The translations under genes were made by a program, and so were the position numbers. A stretch of 64,000 nt of DNA, from the NCBI RefSeq assembly GCF_901764975.1, contig NZ_CABFKH010000002.1, positions 124,001-188,000 on the forward strand, read 5' to 3'. Source of the stretch: Actinobacillus indolicus (lineage in GTDB: Bacteria > Pseudomonadota > Gammaproteobacteria > Enterobacterales > Pasteurellaceae). Every line of letters begins with the position of its first letter. Position 1 is the first letter of the stretch. Shown piece after piece: positions 8,894-19,569 of this stretch. The notes beneath the pieces were generated by a model, which had not been told where the DNA came from, made no database searches, and saw only the letters and a list, made by a program, of their open reading frames with translations.

Positions 8894-11758
8894 TTAATGC
8901 GCTTCGTCCCAGTTACTCCCAACCCCAACTTCCGCAATTAATGGCACTTTAAGCTTAATCGCTTTTTCCATTTCGGCTTTAATCAGTTGAGTGTAATGCT
9001 CTACTCTGTCGGCTTTGACTTCAAAGACTAATTCATCGTGTACTTGCATAATCATTGCAATATCTTCGCAATTTCGCACCGCTTGATCGATCCCGATCAT
9101 TGCTACTTTGATAATATCTGCCGCCGTACCTTGCATTGGGGCATTGATGGCAACACGTTCTGCCGCTTTGCGTCGCATTTGGTTGCTTGAGTTAATTTCA
9201 GGCAAATATAAGCGACGACCAAATAGGGTTTCAACATAGCCTTTTTCAGCGGCTTTTTCACGAATGTCTAACATAAACTGTTGCACCGCCGGATAACGTT
9301 GGAAGTAAAGTTCCATATATTTTTTCGCATCGGTACGAGAAATGCCAAGTTGATTTGCCAAACCAAATTCAGACATTCCGTAAATCAAGCCGAAGTTAAT
9401 CGCCTTGGCACTACGGCGTTGTTCACTGGTCACCGCATCCAACGGCACGTCAAAAATTTCCGCCGCCGTAGAACGGTGAATGTCTTTACCTTCGGCAAAG
9501 GCTTTGATCATATTAGCATCATTAGCAAGATGAGCCATTATGCGTAACTCAATTTGCGAATAGTCCGCCGCCAAAATCACATAACCATCACGGGCAATAA
9601 AGGCTTGACGGATACGTCTTCCCTGTTCGTTGCGGATAGGAATGTTTTGTAAATTCGGATCGCTTGATGAAAGTCGCCCCGTTGCCGTCACCGCTTGATG
9701 ATATGACGTATGCACTCGCCCTGTTTGTGCGTTAATCATCTGTGGAAGTTTATCGGTGTAGGTCGATTTCAATTTGCTCAAGCCACGATGTTCCATCAAC
9801 AGCACTGGCACTTGGTGTCCCATTTGAGCCAGTTCTTCCAACACTTCTTCGTTCGTTGATGGTGCACCTTTCGGGGTTTTCTTCAAAATCGGTAAGCCGA
9901 GTTTGTTAAATAAAATCTCTTGCAGTTGTTTGGTAGAAGCAAGGTTAAACACTTCGCCAGCTTCTTGATGTACAAGGGTTTCAAGCTCTTTCAAACGCTG
10001 TTCAATCTCTACCGAATGTGCCAACAGTTTGGCAGGATCGATTAATACACCGTTTCGTTCCACACGGGAAAGCACGCTCACCAACGGTATTTCTATCTGT
10101 TCAAACAGTTTCACCAATTCAGGCGTTTTTTGCAGTTCAGACCATAAGAGTTGGTGCAATTTCATTGTAATTTCGGCATCTTCCCCGGCATATTCTGTCG
10201 CTTTATCCAGTTCAATTTGATCGAAGGTGAGCTGATTTTTGCCCTTGCCTGCCAATTCTTCAAAAGGAATCGTTTGATGTCCCAAATAACGCTCTGCCAA
10301 ATCGTCCATATTGTGACGCCCGGTACTGTCTAAGGTGTAAGATTGCAACATTGTATCAAAGGCAACCCCTTGTAGCTCAATGCCGTTGCGTGCAAAAATC
10401 GTTAAATCGTATTTGATATTCTGCCCGATTTTGCGGATATTTGGGTTCTCTAAAATTGGTTTTAGCTGTGCTAAACAGTCCGCTTTGTTCAACTGGTTAG
10501 GCAGTAATGCTTCGATTTCATCGAGTTCCGCTTCACTTTCACCAAATAGATCCACTTGGCTCGGCTGTGCAATTTTGCCTTTGTGTGCTAACGGAATGTA
10601 GCACGCTTCGCCATTTTCTAAGCCAAATGAAATTCCGACTAAATTCGCTTGCATTGCATCTAAATTATCCGTTTCGGTATCCACCGCCACAAGCTGTGCC
10701 ATTTGCAATTTTGCCAACCATTTGGTAAACAGCTCAGGGCTGTTCACGCAATCGTAAGCGGTGCGATCTATCTCGACTTTTGCAAAAGGTGCAGATTTTT
10801 GTTCAGCACTGACCGCTTGTGTGGCTTGATAATTGTTCGGGATTTTCTCTGCTGACGTTTGTGTCACTGGGTTAGCATCATTCATCACTTCGTTCAGCCA
10901 GCGTTTAAATTCATAACGACCAAACAGTTCCACCAGTTGATCTCGCTGTTGGGGTTGAGTAAGAAGCTGATCGTAGGTGACATCAAGGGCAACATCGGTT
11001 TTGATTGTCGCTAATAGATAAGAGAGATCCGCCGTTTCTTTTTCTGCTTCCAGTTTTGGGGCAAAGTTTTTTGCCCCACGAAATGATAACTCTGCGACTT
11101 TGTCTAAATTTGCATAAATCGTTTGCATTGAGCCAATGCCTTGCAACAACGCAATCGCCGTTTTCTCGCCCACACCTTTTACCCCAGGGATATTATCGGA
11201 CGAGTCGCCCAATAAGGCTAAATAGTCGATAATCAACTCAGGCGGAATACCATATTTTTCAATCACGCCTTCACGATCTAACAAGGTATTGTTCATCGTA
11301 TTAATCAGCATAATATGATCGTTCACCAGTTGAGCCATATCTTTATCACCCGTACTGATTAAAACGTGCTTACCAGCTTGTGAAGCCTGCACCGCAAGCG
11401 TGCCAATCACATCATCAGCTTCCACCCCTTCAATCGACAACAGCGGAATACCCAATGCCTTAATCATTGCGTGCAAAGGTTGGATCTGCGAACGAAGCTC
11501 ATCGGGCATCGGCGGACGGTGGGACTTATACTGTTCAAACAGCTCATCACGGAAAGTTTTCCCTTTCGCATCAAAGACGACAGCAATATGGCTTGGCTCA
11601 ACCTGTGCAATCAGGCTTTTTAACATATTCAGCACGCCATACATCGCCCCCGTTGGCTCACCTTGTTTATTAGTTAAAGGGGGAAATGCGTGGAATGCAC
11701 GATATAAATAGGACGAACCGTCCACTAAAACGAGCGGATTTTGTGCGATTGTTGCCAT
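8894..11758 (-). CDS. polA: DNA polymerase I
   Basis: Pol I fills gaps and removes RNA primers during replication and repair. The 954-residue protein has all three modules: the 5' nuclease at about 1-290; a 3'-5' exonuclease with the [10 protein letters not shown] Asp/Glu pair, IKYDLT and YAGEDAEIT; and the polymerase with motif [14 protein letters not shown], the O-helix [14 protein letters not shown], and motif [11 protein letters not shown]. The exonuclease acidic residues are intact, so proofreading is expected. Transcription is leftward, separate from the aroA unit by about 260 bp holding a small gene. Confidence 0.98.
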   Translation of the reverse strand: MATIAQNPLVLVDGSSYLYRAFHAFPPLTNKQGEPTGAMYGVLNMLKSLIAQVEPSHIAVVFDAKGKTFRDELFEQYKSHRPPMPDELRSQIQPLHAMIKALGIPLLSIEGVEADDVIGTLAVQASQAGKHVLISTGDKDMAQLVNDHIMLINTMNNTLLDREGVIEKYGIPPELIIDYLALLGDSSDNIPGVKGVGEKTAIALLQGIGSMQTIYANLDKVAELSFRGAKNFAPKLEAEKETADLSYLLATIKTDVALDVTYDQLLTQPQQRDQLVELFGRYEFKRWLNEVMNDANPVTQTSAEKIPNNYQATQAVSAEQKSAPFAKVEIDRTAYDCVNSPELFTKWLAKLQMAQLVAVDTETDNLDAMQANLVGISFGLENGEACYIPLAHKGKIAQPSQVDLFGESEAELDEIEALLPNQLNKADCLAQLKPILENPNIRKIGQNIKYDLTIFARNGIELQGVAFDTMLQSYTLDSTGRHNMDDLAERYLGHQTIPFEELAGKGKNQLTFDQIELDKATEYAGEDAEITMKLHQLLWSELQKTPELVKLFEQIEIPLVSVLSRVERNGVLIDPAKLLAHSVEIEQRLKELETLVHQEAGEVFNLASTKQLQEILFNKLGLPILKKTPKGAPSTNEEVLEELAQMGHQVPVLLMEHRGLSKLKSTYTDKLPQMINAQTGRVHTSYHQAVTATGRLSSSDPNLQNIPIRNEQGRRIRQAFIARDGYVILAADYSQIELRIMAHLANDANMIKAFAEGKDIHRSTAAEIFDVPLDAVTSEQRRSAKAINFGLIYGMSEFGLANQLGISRTDAKKYMELYFQRYPAVQQFMLDIREKAAEKGYVETLFGRRLYLPEINSSNQMRRKAAERVAINAPMQGTAADIIKVAMIGIDQAVRNCEDIAMIMQVHDELVFEVKADRVEHYTQLIKAEMEKAIKLKVPLIAEVGVGSNWDEAH

Positions 11759-11848
11759 TTGAACTCTCTTTGATCTAAATAATTTGGGCTATTATAGCGA
11801 AAGTGGGGGGATTAAAGAAAAGGTTTGTTTATAAGAAAAAAGAATAAA

Positions 11849-11865
11849 GACGGGCAAATCCCGTC
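11849..11865 (-). terminator. Terminator after the 34-aa membrane protein gene
   Basis: GACGGG (11849-11854) pairs with CCCGTC (11860-11865) around a 5-nt loop. Reading leftward, the stem is followed by TTTATTCTTTTTT. It ends the unit made by aroA and the small gene at 11873-11977. Confidence 0.8.
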
Positions 11866-11872
11866 TATTATT

Positions 11873-11977
11873 TTATTTAGGTTTATGCTTATTAGGATCG
11901 TAAGTTTTGGTTTTATAAGTTCCGTACATCATTAACAATCCCACAATAAATAAGAATATGAGTAATTCGATAGGCAT
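11873..11977 (-). CDS. Small single-span membrane protein, 34 aa
   Basis: A short gene is supported by an excellent ribosome site (GGAGGAG, 5 nt before the ATG), a hydrophobic stretch ELLIFLFIVGLLMMYG forming one membrane helix, and a polar tail (TYKTKTYDPNKHKPK). It starts 43 nt after the aroA stop on the same strand, and a terminator follows 8 nt after its own stop, so the end of this transcription unit is built around it. Function is unknown. Small proteins of this layout often modulate a larger membrane complex, but nothing here identifies a partner. Confidence 0.72.
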   Translation of the reverse strand: MPIELLIFLFIVGLLMMYGTYKTKTYDPNKHKPK

Positions 11978-12020
11978 TAGAACTCCTCCTCTTTAGTCGT
12001 TAAACGAGCGATATAAAGAA

Positions 12021-13313
12021 TTACTGACAAATTTTTCCAAACTCATCAAAATAAGTCGGGAAGGTTTTTGCCGTACATTTTGGATCTAAAATCGTCACTG
12101 GGGTATTTGATAATGCCACTAATGAAAAGCACATCGCCATACGGTGATCGTTATAGGTTTCAATTTCAGCGTGCTGGAATTTATCTAATGCAAGCGGTTG
12201 GATTCGGATAAAATCTTCCCCTTCTTCCACTTCTGCACCGACTTTGCGTAATTCTGTTGCCATTGCGGTTAAGCGGTCAGTTTCTTTCACTCGCCAGTTA
12301 TAGATATTGCGAATTACCGTTTCACCTTCAGCAAACAATGCGGTTGTTGCGATGGTCATAGCTGCGTCTGGAATATGATTCATATCCATATCAATCCCTT
12401 GGAGTTCGCCCTGCTCTGCTTGAATAAAATCGTCACCCCAAGTGATTTTTGCTCCCATTTTTTCAAGCACATCGGCAAACAAGCGGTCACCTTGAATGGA
12501 ATTTTTACCAATCCCAGTCACTTTCACTTTTCCTTTAATCGCACCTGCTGCAAGGAAATAGGACGCGGAAGATGCGTCACCTTCCACTAAATATTTTTGT
12601 GGTGAAAAATATTGCTGATTGCCTTTAACAAAGAAAGTTTGGTAATTATTGTGAGATACGGTTACACCAAAATCCTTCATCATTGCAAGGGTAATATCAA
12701 TATAAGGTTTAGAGACTAAATCGCCGATAATTTCAATTTCCATATCGCCCGAAGCAAGTGGGGCTGTCATTAATAATGCAGTTAAAAACTGTGAAGAAAT
12801 AGAGCCGTCAATTTGAATTTTACCGCCTTGAATCCCTGTATTACGAATCGCAATCGGTGGATAACCTTCATTTTCAAGATATTGAACGGAAGCACCCGCT
12901 TGACGCAATGCGTCCACAAGGTGTTTGATCGGGCGCTCTTTCATGCGGGGTTCGCCCGTTAAAATCACTTCCGCTTCTTCTGTACCTTTCAAGCAAAGTG
13001 CCGCAGTCAGTGGGCGCATTGCCGTGCCTGCATTGCCTAAAAAGAGTGACAACCCATTCTGCCAATGAAATGCACCGCCTACACCTTCTACGGTACAAAT
13101 TGTTTTATCGTCTGAAAGTTGATAATTCACACCTAACGCTTTTAACGCATTTAACATATGGCGAATATCGTCACTGTCTAATAAATTCGTGACCTGTGTT
13201 GTACCTTTAGCAAGTGCTGCTAATAATAAAGCTCGGTTGGATAAGCTTTTTGAGCCAGGAAGATTGATTTCGCCTTCTACATGGGCGATCGGTTGTAATG
13301 TGAGTTTTTCCAT
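12021..13313 (-). CDS. aroA: 3-phosphoshikimate 1-carboxyvinyltransferase (EPSP synthase)
   Basis: AroA joins shikimate-3-phosphate and phosphoenolpyruvate in the sixth step of the chorismate pathway. The 430-residue protein shows the N-terminal [18 protein letters not shown] motif, the [10 protein letters not shown] phosphoenolpyruvate-binding loop and the [19 protein letters not shown] block. I start at the ATG at 13313 ([14 protein letters not shown]); the frame continues upstream to 13373 but that segment lacks family similarity. It is divergent from argC and upstream of the small gene at 11873. Confidence 0.97.
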   Translation of the reverse strand: MEKLTLQPIAHVEGEINLPGSKSLSNRALLLAALAKGTTQVTNLLDSDDIRHMLNALKALGVNYQLSDDKTICTVEGVGGAFHWQNGLSLFLGNAGTAMRPLTAALCLKGTEEAEVILTGEPRMKERPIKHLVDALRQAGASVQYLENEGYPPIAIRNTGIQGGKIQIDGSISSQFLTALLMTAPLASGDMEIEIIGDLVSKPYIDITLAMMKDFGVTVSHNNYQTFFVKGNQQYFSPQKYLVEGDASSASYFLAAGAIKGKVKVTGIGKNSIQGDRLFADVLEKMGAKITWGDDFIQAEQGELQGIDMDMNHIPDAAMTIATTALFAEGETVIRNIYNWRVKETDRLTAMATELRKVGAEVEEGEDFIRIQPLALDKFQHAEIETYNDHRMAMCFSLVALSNTPVTILDPKCTAKTFPTYFDEFGKICQ

Positions 13314-13459
13314 GTTGTGTTCCGAAAATGGTAAAAAATTGGCGGAATCTAACCGCTTGTAATGAAATAGCATAATGTGGAAATTAGTTTAACGGCTCAA
13401 GGCAAAATTACAATCTATTTCTCTTGTTTTTGCCGAAAACCTTTTTTACCAAACACAAC

Positions 13460-13498
13460 AATGAATATAAATTCACTATTTGTGCATAATTATCTAAA
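13460..13498 (+). promoter_or_regulatory. Two ArgR operator boxes upstream of argCBD
   Basis: Box 1 (13460-13477) contains TGAATATAAATTCA, a perfect match to the palindromic core TGAAT-wwww-ATTCA. Box 2 (13481-13498) carries TGCATAATTATCTA, a degenerate match. They are separated by 3 bp, the spacing between paired ARG boxes in E. coli operators. This indicates repression of argCBD by arginine-loaded ArgR. Confidence 0.8.
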
Positions 13499-13505
13499 AA
13501 TAAAC

Positions 13506-13534
13506 TTGCATTTCGCCCAGTTTATGCATAGACT
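13506..13534 (+). promoter_or_regulatory. Possible argC promoter
   Basis: TTGCAT (13506-13511) and TAGACT (13529-13534) are spaced by 17 bp, giving a modest sigma-70 candidate. A rival is TTTACC (13445-13450) with TAAATT (13468-13473), also 17 bp apart and overlapping ARG box 1, which would fit direct repression better. I cannot decide between them from sequence. Confidence 0.4.
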
Positions 13535-13560
13535 GACAAAAATTGATTTTAGGAGATAGT

Positions 13561-14502
13561 ATGGCTAAACATAAAATTTTTGTCGATGGTGCAGTAGGTA
13601 CAACGGGGCTACGCATTCATGAACGTTTATCAACGCAATCCGATATTGAACTCTTGGCATTACCTGAACATCAGCGAAAAGATCTTTCTGCACGTTTAGC
13701 CATGGTAGCGCAAGCGGATCTGACCTTACTCTGTTTGCCTGATGATGCAGCCAAAGAAATTGTGGCTCTTGCACCTAAAGAAAGCAAAATTTGTGATACA
13801 TCCACAGCACATCGTACTCAATCTGATTGGATCTATGGTTTTGCCGAACTCTCTCATCAAGCTGAAAAAATTGCCCAATCCAACCGAGTCGCTGTGCCAG
13901 GTTGTCATGCAACAGGCTTTATTGCCCTTGTGAGACCGTTAATTGAGAAAGGTGCATTATCTGCGGACTATCCATTAATTTGCCACTCTTTAACGGGCTA
14001 TTCAGGCGGTGGAAAGTCGATGATTGCAGAATACCAAGAGGATACAAGATCCGTTGAATTTGATGCTCCAAGAATGTATGGCTTAAACCTTAACCATAAG
14101 CATCTCCCAGAAATGATGGCTATGACGGGCAGTTCAACTGCGCCGATTTTTACCCCTGTGGTTGCTGATTATTATAGTGGTATGCTAGTGACTGTCCCAT
14201 TGCCTTTATCCGCGTTAAATGCAGGATATATATCGGGTGAAAAAATCGCCACATTATTAAGTGATTATTATCAAGGCAAAAAACTGGTGAGTGTACATCA
14301 TCTTAATAGTATGCCAACACCAATGATGGCGGCAAATCAACTATCAGGTAAAGATAATCTTGAGATTTTTGTCTATGCCAATGCAAACCAATTAGTCCTT
14401 ATGGCACTGTTTGATAACTTAGGAAAAGGCTCATCAGGGGCAGCCGTACAATGTATGAACATTATGCTTGGACGTGATGAAACCGCAGGCTTAACAATTT
14501 AA
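13561..14502 (+). CDS. argC: N-acetyl-gamma-glutamyl-phosphate reductase, type 2
   Basis: ArgC reduces N-acetylglutamyl phosphate to the semialdehyde with NADPH, the third step of arginine synthesis. The 313-residue length and sequence correspond to the shorter type 2 family, distinct from the longer E. coli type. The nucleotide-binding start (VDGAVGTTGLRIHERL) and the active-site Cys in VPGCHATGF are present. AGGAG lies 6 nt ahead of the ATG at 13561. It leads argC-argB-argD behind two ARG boxes. The unusual enzyme type suggests the cluster was acquired from outside the gammaproteobacteria. Confidence 0.92.
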   Translation: MAKHKIFVDGAVGTTGLRIHERLSTQSDIELLALPEHQRKDLSARLAMVAQADLTLLCLPDDAAKEIVALAPKESKICDTSTAHRTQSDWIYGFAELSHQAEKIAQSNRVAVPGCHATGFIALVRPLIEKGALSADYPLICHSLTGYSGGGKSMIAEYQEDTRSVEFDAPRMYGLNLNHKHLPEMMAMTGSSTAPIFTPVVADYYSGMLVTVPLPLSALNAGYISGEKIATLLSDYYQGKKLVSVHHLNSMPTPMMAANQLSGKDNLEIFVYANANQLVLMALFDNLGKGSSGAAVQCMNIMLGRDETAGLTI

Positions 14503-14530
14503 AAAATTCAAAATATAAAGGAATAACAAT

Positions 14531-15385
14531 ATGCAACAATCACAGGTGAATTTACTCGCCGACATCATGGCAAGTGCCTATCCTTATATCAAAAAATATC
14601 AAGACAAAATCATTGTGGTCAAATACGGTGGCAATGCAATGATTAATGAGGAACTTAAACTGGCTGTCATGCAAGATTTATTACTCTTAAATCAAATGGG
14701 AATTAAGGTTGTGCTAGTCCATGGTGGTGGGCCTGAAATTTCTCAAGGGCTAAAACTGATTGGTAAAGAAAGCAAATTTATCAATGGGTTACGAATCACA
14801 GATAAAGAAAGCATGGATATTGTTCTACAAATGCTCGCTGGGAAGGTCAATAAAAGCCTAGTTGCTCTATTAAAAGGCAAAGGCATCGGCTTATGTGGGA
14901 TCGATGGACAAATGCTACTCTGTGAGCCAATCAATGAAGAATTGGGTTACGTGGGGGCTGTGAAAGCGGTCAATACAACTTTACTTGATTTTGCGTTACA
15001 GTCTGGATTTATCCCTGTTATCTCGACAGTAGGCGTTGATGAACAAGGCGCGGCTTACAATGTCAATGCAGATACTGCGGCAAGTAAAATTGCGATTGCA
15101 CTCGGTGCAGAAAAATTAATCAATATGACCGATATTGTAGGCGTACTCAAAGATCGCTTTGATGACACCACATTAATTCCCCAAATCGAAATGTCTGAAG
15201 TCGATAGTCTTATCAATCAAGGGATTATCACCGACGGCATGATCCCTAAGATCGCATGTTGCATTGACTGTATGCGTGAAGGGGTAAAATCAGCTGCGAT
15301 TATTGATGGCAGAGTTCCCCATGCTTTACTGATCGACACCTTCACTACCCAAGGTAATGGCACACTTTTTTATAAAAAGGATTAA
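14531..15385 (+). CDS. argB: Acetylglutamate kinase
   Basis: ArgB phosphorylates N-acetylglutamate with ATP. The 284-residue form is longer than the roughly 258-residue E. coli enzyme and carries the N-terminal helix (about residues 1-25) seen in arginine-inhibited hexameric kinases. Key blocks are VVKYGGNAM, LVHGGGPEI, the NVNADTAAS segment, and TDGMIPKI. AAGGA lies 8 nt upstream of the ATG. It follows argC by 28 bp and precedes argD by 2 bp. Allosteric inhibition by arginine is likely by homology but not shown. Confidence 0.93.
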   Translation: MQQSQVNLLADIMASAYPYIKKYQDKIIVVKYGGNAMINEELKLAVMQDLLLLNQMGIKVVLVHGGGPEISQGLKLIGKESKFINGLRITDKESMDIVLQMLAGKVNKSLVALLKGKGIGLCGIDGQMLLCEPINEELGYVGAVKAVNTTLLDFALQSGFIPVISTVGVDEQGAAYNVNADTAASKIAIALGAEKLINMTDIVGVLKDRFDDTTLIPQIEMSEVDSLINQGIITDGMIPKIACCIDCMREGVKSAAIIDGRVPHALLIDTFTTQGNGTLFYKKD

Positions 15386-15387
15386 GC

Positions 15388-16569
15388 ATGAATAGCCAAC
15401 AAATTAAAACTTTAGATCATCAACATATCGCTCAAACTTATGGGCGTTTTGATCTCGCCCTTTCCCATGGAAAAGGCTGTCTTGTATGGGATTTTGAAGG
15501 AAGGCAATACCTTGATTTTACCAGTGGCATCGGAACAAATAGTCTCGGCTGGGCAGAAGAAAGCTGGGTGTCTGCCGTCGTTAGTCAAGCCAGTAAACTA
15601 CAACACGTTTCCAACCTTTTCTATACTGAACCTGCTGCAAAATTATCAGAAAAACTGACCGCTTGTTCGGGGCTAAAACGAGTATTTTTCTGTAATAGTG
15701 GCGCTGAAGCAAATGAAGGGGCAATTAAAGCTGCGCGTAAGTATAGCTTTGATAAGTACGGCAAAGGGCGTTCAACCATTATTAGCTTACAAAACTCATT
15801 TCATGGCAGAACGATTTCTACCCTTTCAGCCACAGGACAAGATACCTTCCATCAGTTTTTCTTTCCGTTTACCGAAGGCTTTGAACATCTTCCTGCCAAT
15901 GATATTTCAGCCCTTAAAACCCGCTTAGCGCAAGGGGATGTTTGTGGTGTGATGATTGAGATTGTACAAGGTGAAGGGGGTATTTTTACCTTAGAAGAAG
16001 AGTACCTTGCCACATTACAACAACTCTGTGCATCACAAGATATTTTATTGATGATTGATGAAGTTCAAACAGGAATTGGAAGAACAGGAAAATTCCTTGC
16101 ATATCAACATTTTAATCTACAACCAGATCTCGTGACATTAGCCAAAGGCTTAGGGGGTGGTTTACCGATTGGCGCTATCCTATTTGGCGAAAAATGCCAA
16201 AACACCTTTGGTAAAAGCGATCATGGTTCAACCTATGGCGGAAATCCCGTTTGTTGTGCCGCTGCAAATGCGGTACTCGATCAACTTACCCCGACATTTT
16301 TAGCGGATGTTAAAGCCAAAGGCGATAAACTCCGCGCTGCGCTACTTACTCTCCCTAAAGTAAAAAGCGTCAGCGGATTAGGATTAATGCTCGGCATTGA
16401 GTTTGAAGAAGGCATAAAAGCGACAGATGTCGTCAATCAAGGTATCCAAAAAGGTTTATTGACACTCACCGCAAAACATAAACTCCGTTTATTACCACCG
16501 CTGATCATTAGTCATGAACAGATTGATGAAGGAATAAGAATTTTGTCAGAAGTTCTTTCAGAATACTAA
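15388..16569 (+). CDS. argD: Acetylornithine aminotransferase
   Basis: ArgD is a PLP-dependent class III aminotransferase that makes N-acetylornithine from the ArgC product and glutamate. The 393-residue protein has FFCNSGAEANEGAIKAAR, the phosphate-binding region, the LMIDEVQTGIGRTGK block, and the PLP-lysine motif TLAKGLGGGLPIGA. It ends the arg cluster and is followed by a terminator-like hairpin. No argE, argJ or argA is in the window, so how acetylglutamate is made and deacetylated here is not visible. Confidence 0.92.
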   Translation: MNSQQIKTLDHQHIAQTYGRFDLALSHGKGCLVWDFEGRQYLDFTSGIGTNSLGWAEESWVSAVVSQASKLQHVSNLFYTEPAAKLSEKLTACSGLKRVFFCNSGAEANEGAIKAARKYSFDKYGKGRSTIISLQNSFHGRTISTLSATGQDTFHQFFFPFTEGFEHLPANDISALKTRLAQGDVCGVMIEIVQGEGGIFTLEEEYLATLQQLCASQDILLMIDEVQTGIGRTGKFLAYQHFNLQPDLVTLAKGLGGGLPIGAILFGEKCQNTFGKSDHGSTYGGNPVCCAAANAVLDQLTPTFLADVKAKGDKLRAALLTLPKVKSVSGLGLMLGIEFEEGIKATDVVNQGIQKGLLTLTAKHKLRLLPPLIISHEQIDEGIRILSEVLSEY

Positions 16570-16599
16570 TTTCTAATTTTCTGTAAATGCGAGTTTCTG

Positions 16600-16650
16600 A
16601 TCTGCACCCCAAAGTGGACTACACTGCCAATTTTTGGGTGCAGATTTTTT
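16600..16650 (+). terminator. Terminator-like hairpin after argD, possible IS remnant
   Basis: ATCTGCACCC (16600-16609) pairs with GGGTGCAGAT (16636-16645), and a T-run follows, so it can terminate argCBD. The extended inner words CAAAGTGGACTA and ACTGCCAATTTTTG resemble the two ends of an IS3-family element joined together. That second reading is from memory and remains a guess. Confidence 0.65.
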
Positions 16651-16730
16651 ATGACTAAATAACCCAATATTTCAAACAATAAGTCATCAAATTTTATCTT
16701 CATTATAATAATGAGTCTACCAGTGAAATA

Positions 16731-16767
16731 AAAAGGACTGAGTCCTACGTAATATAGAATTCAGTCC
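16731..16767 (-). terminator. Probable topA terminator
   Basis: GGACTGA (16735-16741) and TCAGTCC (16761-16767) form a 7-bp stem with a 19-nt loop. Read leftward from topA it is followed by TTTTTATTT. It lies about 50 bp beyond the topA stop. Confidence 0.6.
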
Positions 16768-16819
16768 AAGAATTAAATAAGTCTAACTTTTGTGGATGAA
16801 TATTGTGGCAACTTTGCCA

Positions 16820-19432
16820 TTATTTCTTACGCTCTACCCACTTGCCATCAAGGTAATCGACAATCCATTTGGTTGCCTTGCCGTTTTTCTCAGAAGTCAC
16901 ATACTGACGCTTTTCTTTACGGCTAAAGCGGATAATGGCTTCATTGCCTTCAGGGTCTTGTTGTGGTGCGTCTGCAAGGTATTGTAATTTTTCAGGCAAA
17001 CGATCACGGTATAACGCTAACTCTGCCACTTTCGGGGCGCGTGTTTCACGGGATTTCGGGAAGTTGTGAGCTGACATAAACACACCGCTTGCCCCATCTC
17101 GTAGCACAAAATAAGCGTCCGATTTTTCGCATTTTAACTCAGGGAATGCCACAGGTTCTTCTCGTGGTGGTGCGACTTCGCCGTTTTTGAGAATTTTGCG
17201 GGTATTGTCGCAGTTGGTACAGCCCATATATTTGCCGAAGCGTCCAAGTTTTAAGTGCATATCCGCACCGCATTTGTCACATTCGACAATCGGGCCGTCA
17301 TAACCTTTGATTTTGAAAGAACCTTCTTCAATCACATAGCCGTCGCAGTTCGGGTTATTACCGCAAATGTGAATTTTACGTTGTGGATCGATCACATAGC
17401 TGTCCATTGCCGTATCACATTTCGGGCAACGTTTACGTTTCATTAAGGCATTGGTTTCCGAATCTTCGTCTAACACGTTCAGCAATTCCGCTTCCGGAAT
17501 TAAGTTGATCGTGGTTTTGCAACGCTCTTTTGGCGGTAACGCATAGCCTGTACAGCCTAAGAACACGCCGGTACTTGCGGTGCGGATCGCCATTTGGCGT
17601 TGGCAAGTCGGGCAGTGAATGTCTGTTGCCACTAGATTATTCGGACGCATTCCGCCTTCCAGTTCATCAAGCTCTGCGGTGGTTAATTTTTCCGAGAAAT
17701 CGGCAAAGAAGCGGTTTAATTCGACTTTCCAGTTGCTATTGCCCGACGCAATTTGGTCAAGGGTATCTTCCATATTTGCCGTAAAATCGTAATTCATTAA
17801 ATCGCTAAAGGCTTCATTTAAGCGATCTGTCACGATCTCGCCCATTTTCTCTGCATAGAAACGGCGGTTTTCTACTCGCACATAGCCACGCTCTTGAATG
17901 GTCGAAATAATGGCAGCATAGGTTGATGGACGACCGATCCCACGTTTTTCCAACTCTTTCACCAACGCCGCTTCGCTATAACGTGCCGGCGGTTTGGTAA
18001 AGTGTTGGCTAGGTTCAACAGCGTTCAGTTTCAAGGTTTCATTCAAACTGACTTCCGGCAACTCTTGATCTTCCGCTGTTTTGCCTTGAATTGGCAATAC
18101 TTTTGTCCAGCCGTCAAAACGTAATACACGCCCTTTGGTTTTGAGTTCGTAATCCCCTGCTGTGACGGTTAAACTGGTTGAGTCATATTCCGCTGGGGTC
18201 ATTTGACAGGCAAGGAATTGTCGCCAAATCAAGTCATATAAGCGTTCAGCATCTTTTTCCATACCGCTTAGATCTTGCATTTTCACCATCACATCAGACG
18301 GGCGAATGGCTTCGTGTGCTTCTTGTGCTTTCTCTTTGCTGGCATAAAAATTCGGTTTTTCAGGTAAATAACGATCACCAAATTGTTTTTCGATATAGCT
18401 ACGAGCCATCGTCAGTGCATCTTGGCTCAAGTTAGTTGAATCGGTACGCATATAGGTGATGTAGCCAGCTTCATACAGACGCTGTGCCAACATCATCGTT
18501 TTCTTCACGCTAAAGCCTAAACGGGTACTTGCCGTCTGTTGTAGCGTGGAAGTGATAAACGGCGCTTTGGCTCTTGATGACGTTGGTTTTTTATCAATTT
18601 CAGTGACGATAAATGCAGAATTTTGCAAAGATCTGACCGCTTGTTCCGCTTCTTTTTGGTTTTTCGCTGAGAATTTTTTGCCTTTATGCTGTACAAGTTC
18701 TAAAGCGAGATCGCCTTTTTTCGCAGAGGTTTTGGCTAAGATCTCCCAAAATTCCTCAGGCTGGAACGCTTTGATTTCACGTTCACGCTCAACCAACAAT
18801 TTCACCGCCACAGACTGCACACGCCCAGCCGATAAACCACGAGCCACTTTTTTCCAGAGCAATGGCGACACCATAAAGCCCACCACACGGTCTAAGAAAC
18901 GGCGTGTTTGTTGTGCGTTTACTCTGTCCATATTGAGCTGTTCAGGCTTTTCAAAGGCTTGTTTGATCGCATTTTTGGTAATTTCATTGAACACCACACG
19001 GCTAAAACGCTCGTTCTCACCGCCAATCACCTCACGCAAATGCCACGCAATCGCCTCCCCTTCCCTATCCAAGTCGGTAGCGAGATAGATATGATCAGCT
19101 TTTTTGGCAAGGGATTTCAGCTCTGAAACCACTTTTTCTTTACCTGGTAAAATTTGGTAAGTTGCGTTCCAGTCGTGATAAGGATCAACGCCCATACGTT
19201 TCACTAAAGCGGTACGTTCTTTCTCTGATTTTACTAAAGCTTTTTGCTCCGCCGTCATACCTTTAGTCGAAACCGCTTTGGCTTTTTCGGTTTTTTCTTC
19301 TTTTTCTGCACCGCTTGTTGGTAAATCACGGATATGCCCGACACTTGATTTCACCACAAAGTCACTGCCTAGATATTTATTAATTGTTTTAGCTTTAGCT
19401 GGCGACTCGACAATTACTAATGATTTTCCCAT
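16820..19432 (-). CDS. topA: DNA topoisomerase I
   Basis: TopA relaxes negative supercoils by a type IA mechanism. The 870-residue protein begins with the TOPRIM segment [14 protein letters not shown] and [13 protein letters not shown] (metal-binding acidic residues). The catalytic Tyr is in [13 protein letters not shown]. The C-terminal part carries Cys-pair zinc ribbons: [16 protein letters not shown] and CDKCGADM, each with a matching second pair. A charged insertion ([13 protein letters not shown]...) near residues 45-60 is a normal variable loop. It is divergent from the LysR gene at 19570. Confidence 0.98.
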   Translation of the reverse strand: MGKSLVIVESPAKAKTINKYLGSDFVVKSSVGHIRDLPTSGAEKEEKTEKAKAVSTKGMTAEQKALVKSEKERTALVKRMGVDPYHDWNATYQILPGKEKVVSELKSLAKKADHIYLATDLDREGEAIAWHLREVIGGENERFSRVVFNEITKNAIKQAFEKPEQLNMDRVNAQQTRRFLDRVVGFMVSPLLWKKVARGLSAGRVQSVAVKLLVEREREIKAFQPEEFWEILAKTSAKKGDLALELVQHKGKKFSAKNQKEAEQAVRSLQNSAFIVTEIDKKPTSSRAKAPFITSTLQQTASTRLGFSVKKTMMLAQRLYEAGYITYMRTDSTNLSQDALTMARSYIEKQFGDRYLPEKPNFYASKEKAQEAHEAIRPSDVMVKMQDLSGMEKDAERLYDLIWRQFLACQMTPAEYDSTSLTVTAGDYELKTKGRVLRFDGWTKVLPIQGKTAEDQELPEVSLNETLKLNAVEPSQHFTKPPARYSEAALVKELEKRGIGRPSTYAAIISTIQERGYVRVENRRFYAEKMGEIVTDRLNEAFSDLMNYDFTANMEDTLDQIASGNSNWKVELNRFFADFSEKLTTAELDELEGGMRPNNLVATDIHCPTCQRQMAIRTASTGVFLGCTGYALPPKERCKTTINLIPEAELLNVLDEDSETNALMKRKRCPKCDTAMDSYVIDPQRKIHICGNNPNCDGYVIEEGSFKIKGYDGPIVECDKCGADMHLKLGRFGKYMGCTNCDNTRKILKNGEVAPPREEPVAFPELKCEKSDAYFVLRDGASGVFMSAHNFPKSRETRAPKVAELALYRDRLPEKLQYLADAPQQDPEGNEAIIRFSRKEKRQYVTSEKNGKATKWIVDYLDGKWVERKK

Positions 19433-19569
19433 TGAGAATACCTAAATTAAATAATGATATAAATAATATTGAAATTATTTCTTGAAAGTAAATATTAAAA
19501 TTGAATTGCATCAAAATTCTTGTAACAATAGCAAGCATTTTCCTAAAAAACAATATAAAGCAGAATACT

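Noticed and set aside
9281-9547. Open frames antisense to polA, and similar ones antisense to topA, aroA and lysC
   Set aside because: They lack ribosome sites and homology and are shadows of strongly conserved genes on the other strand.
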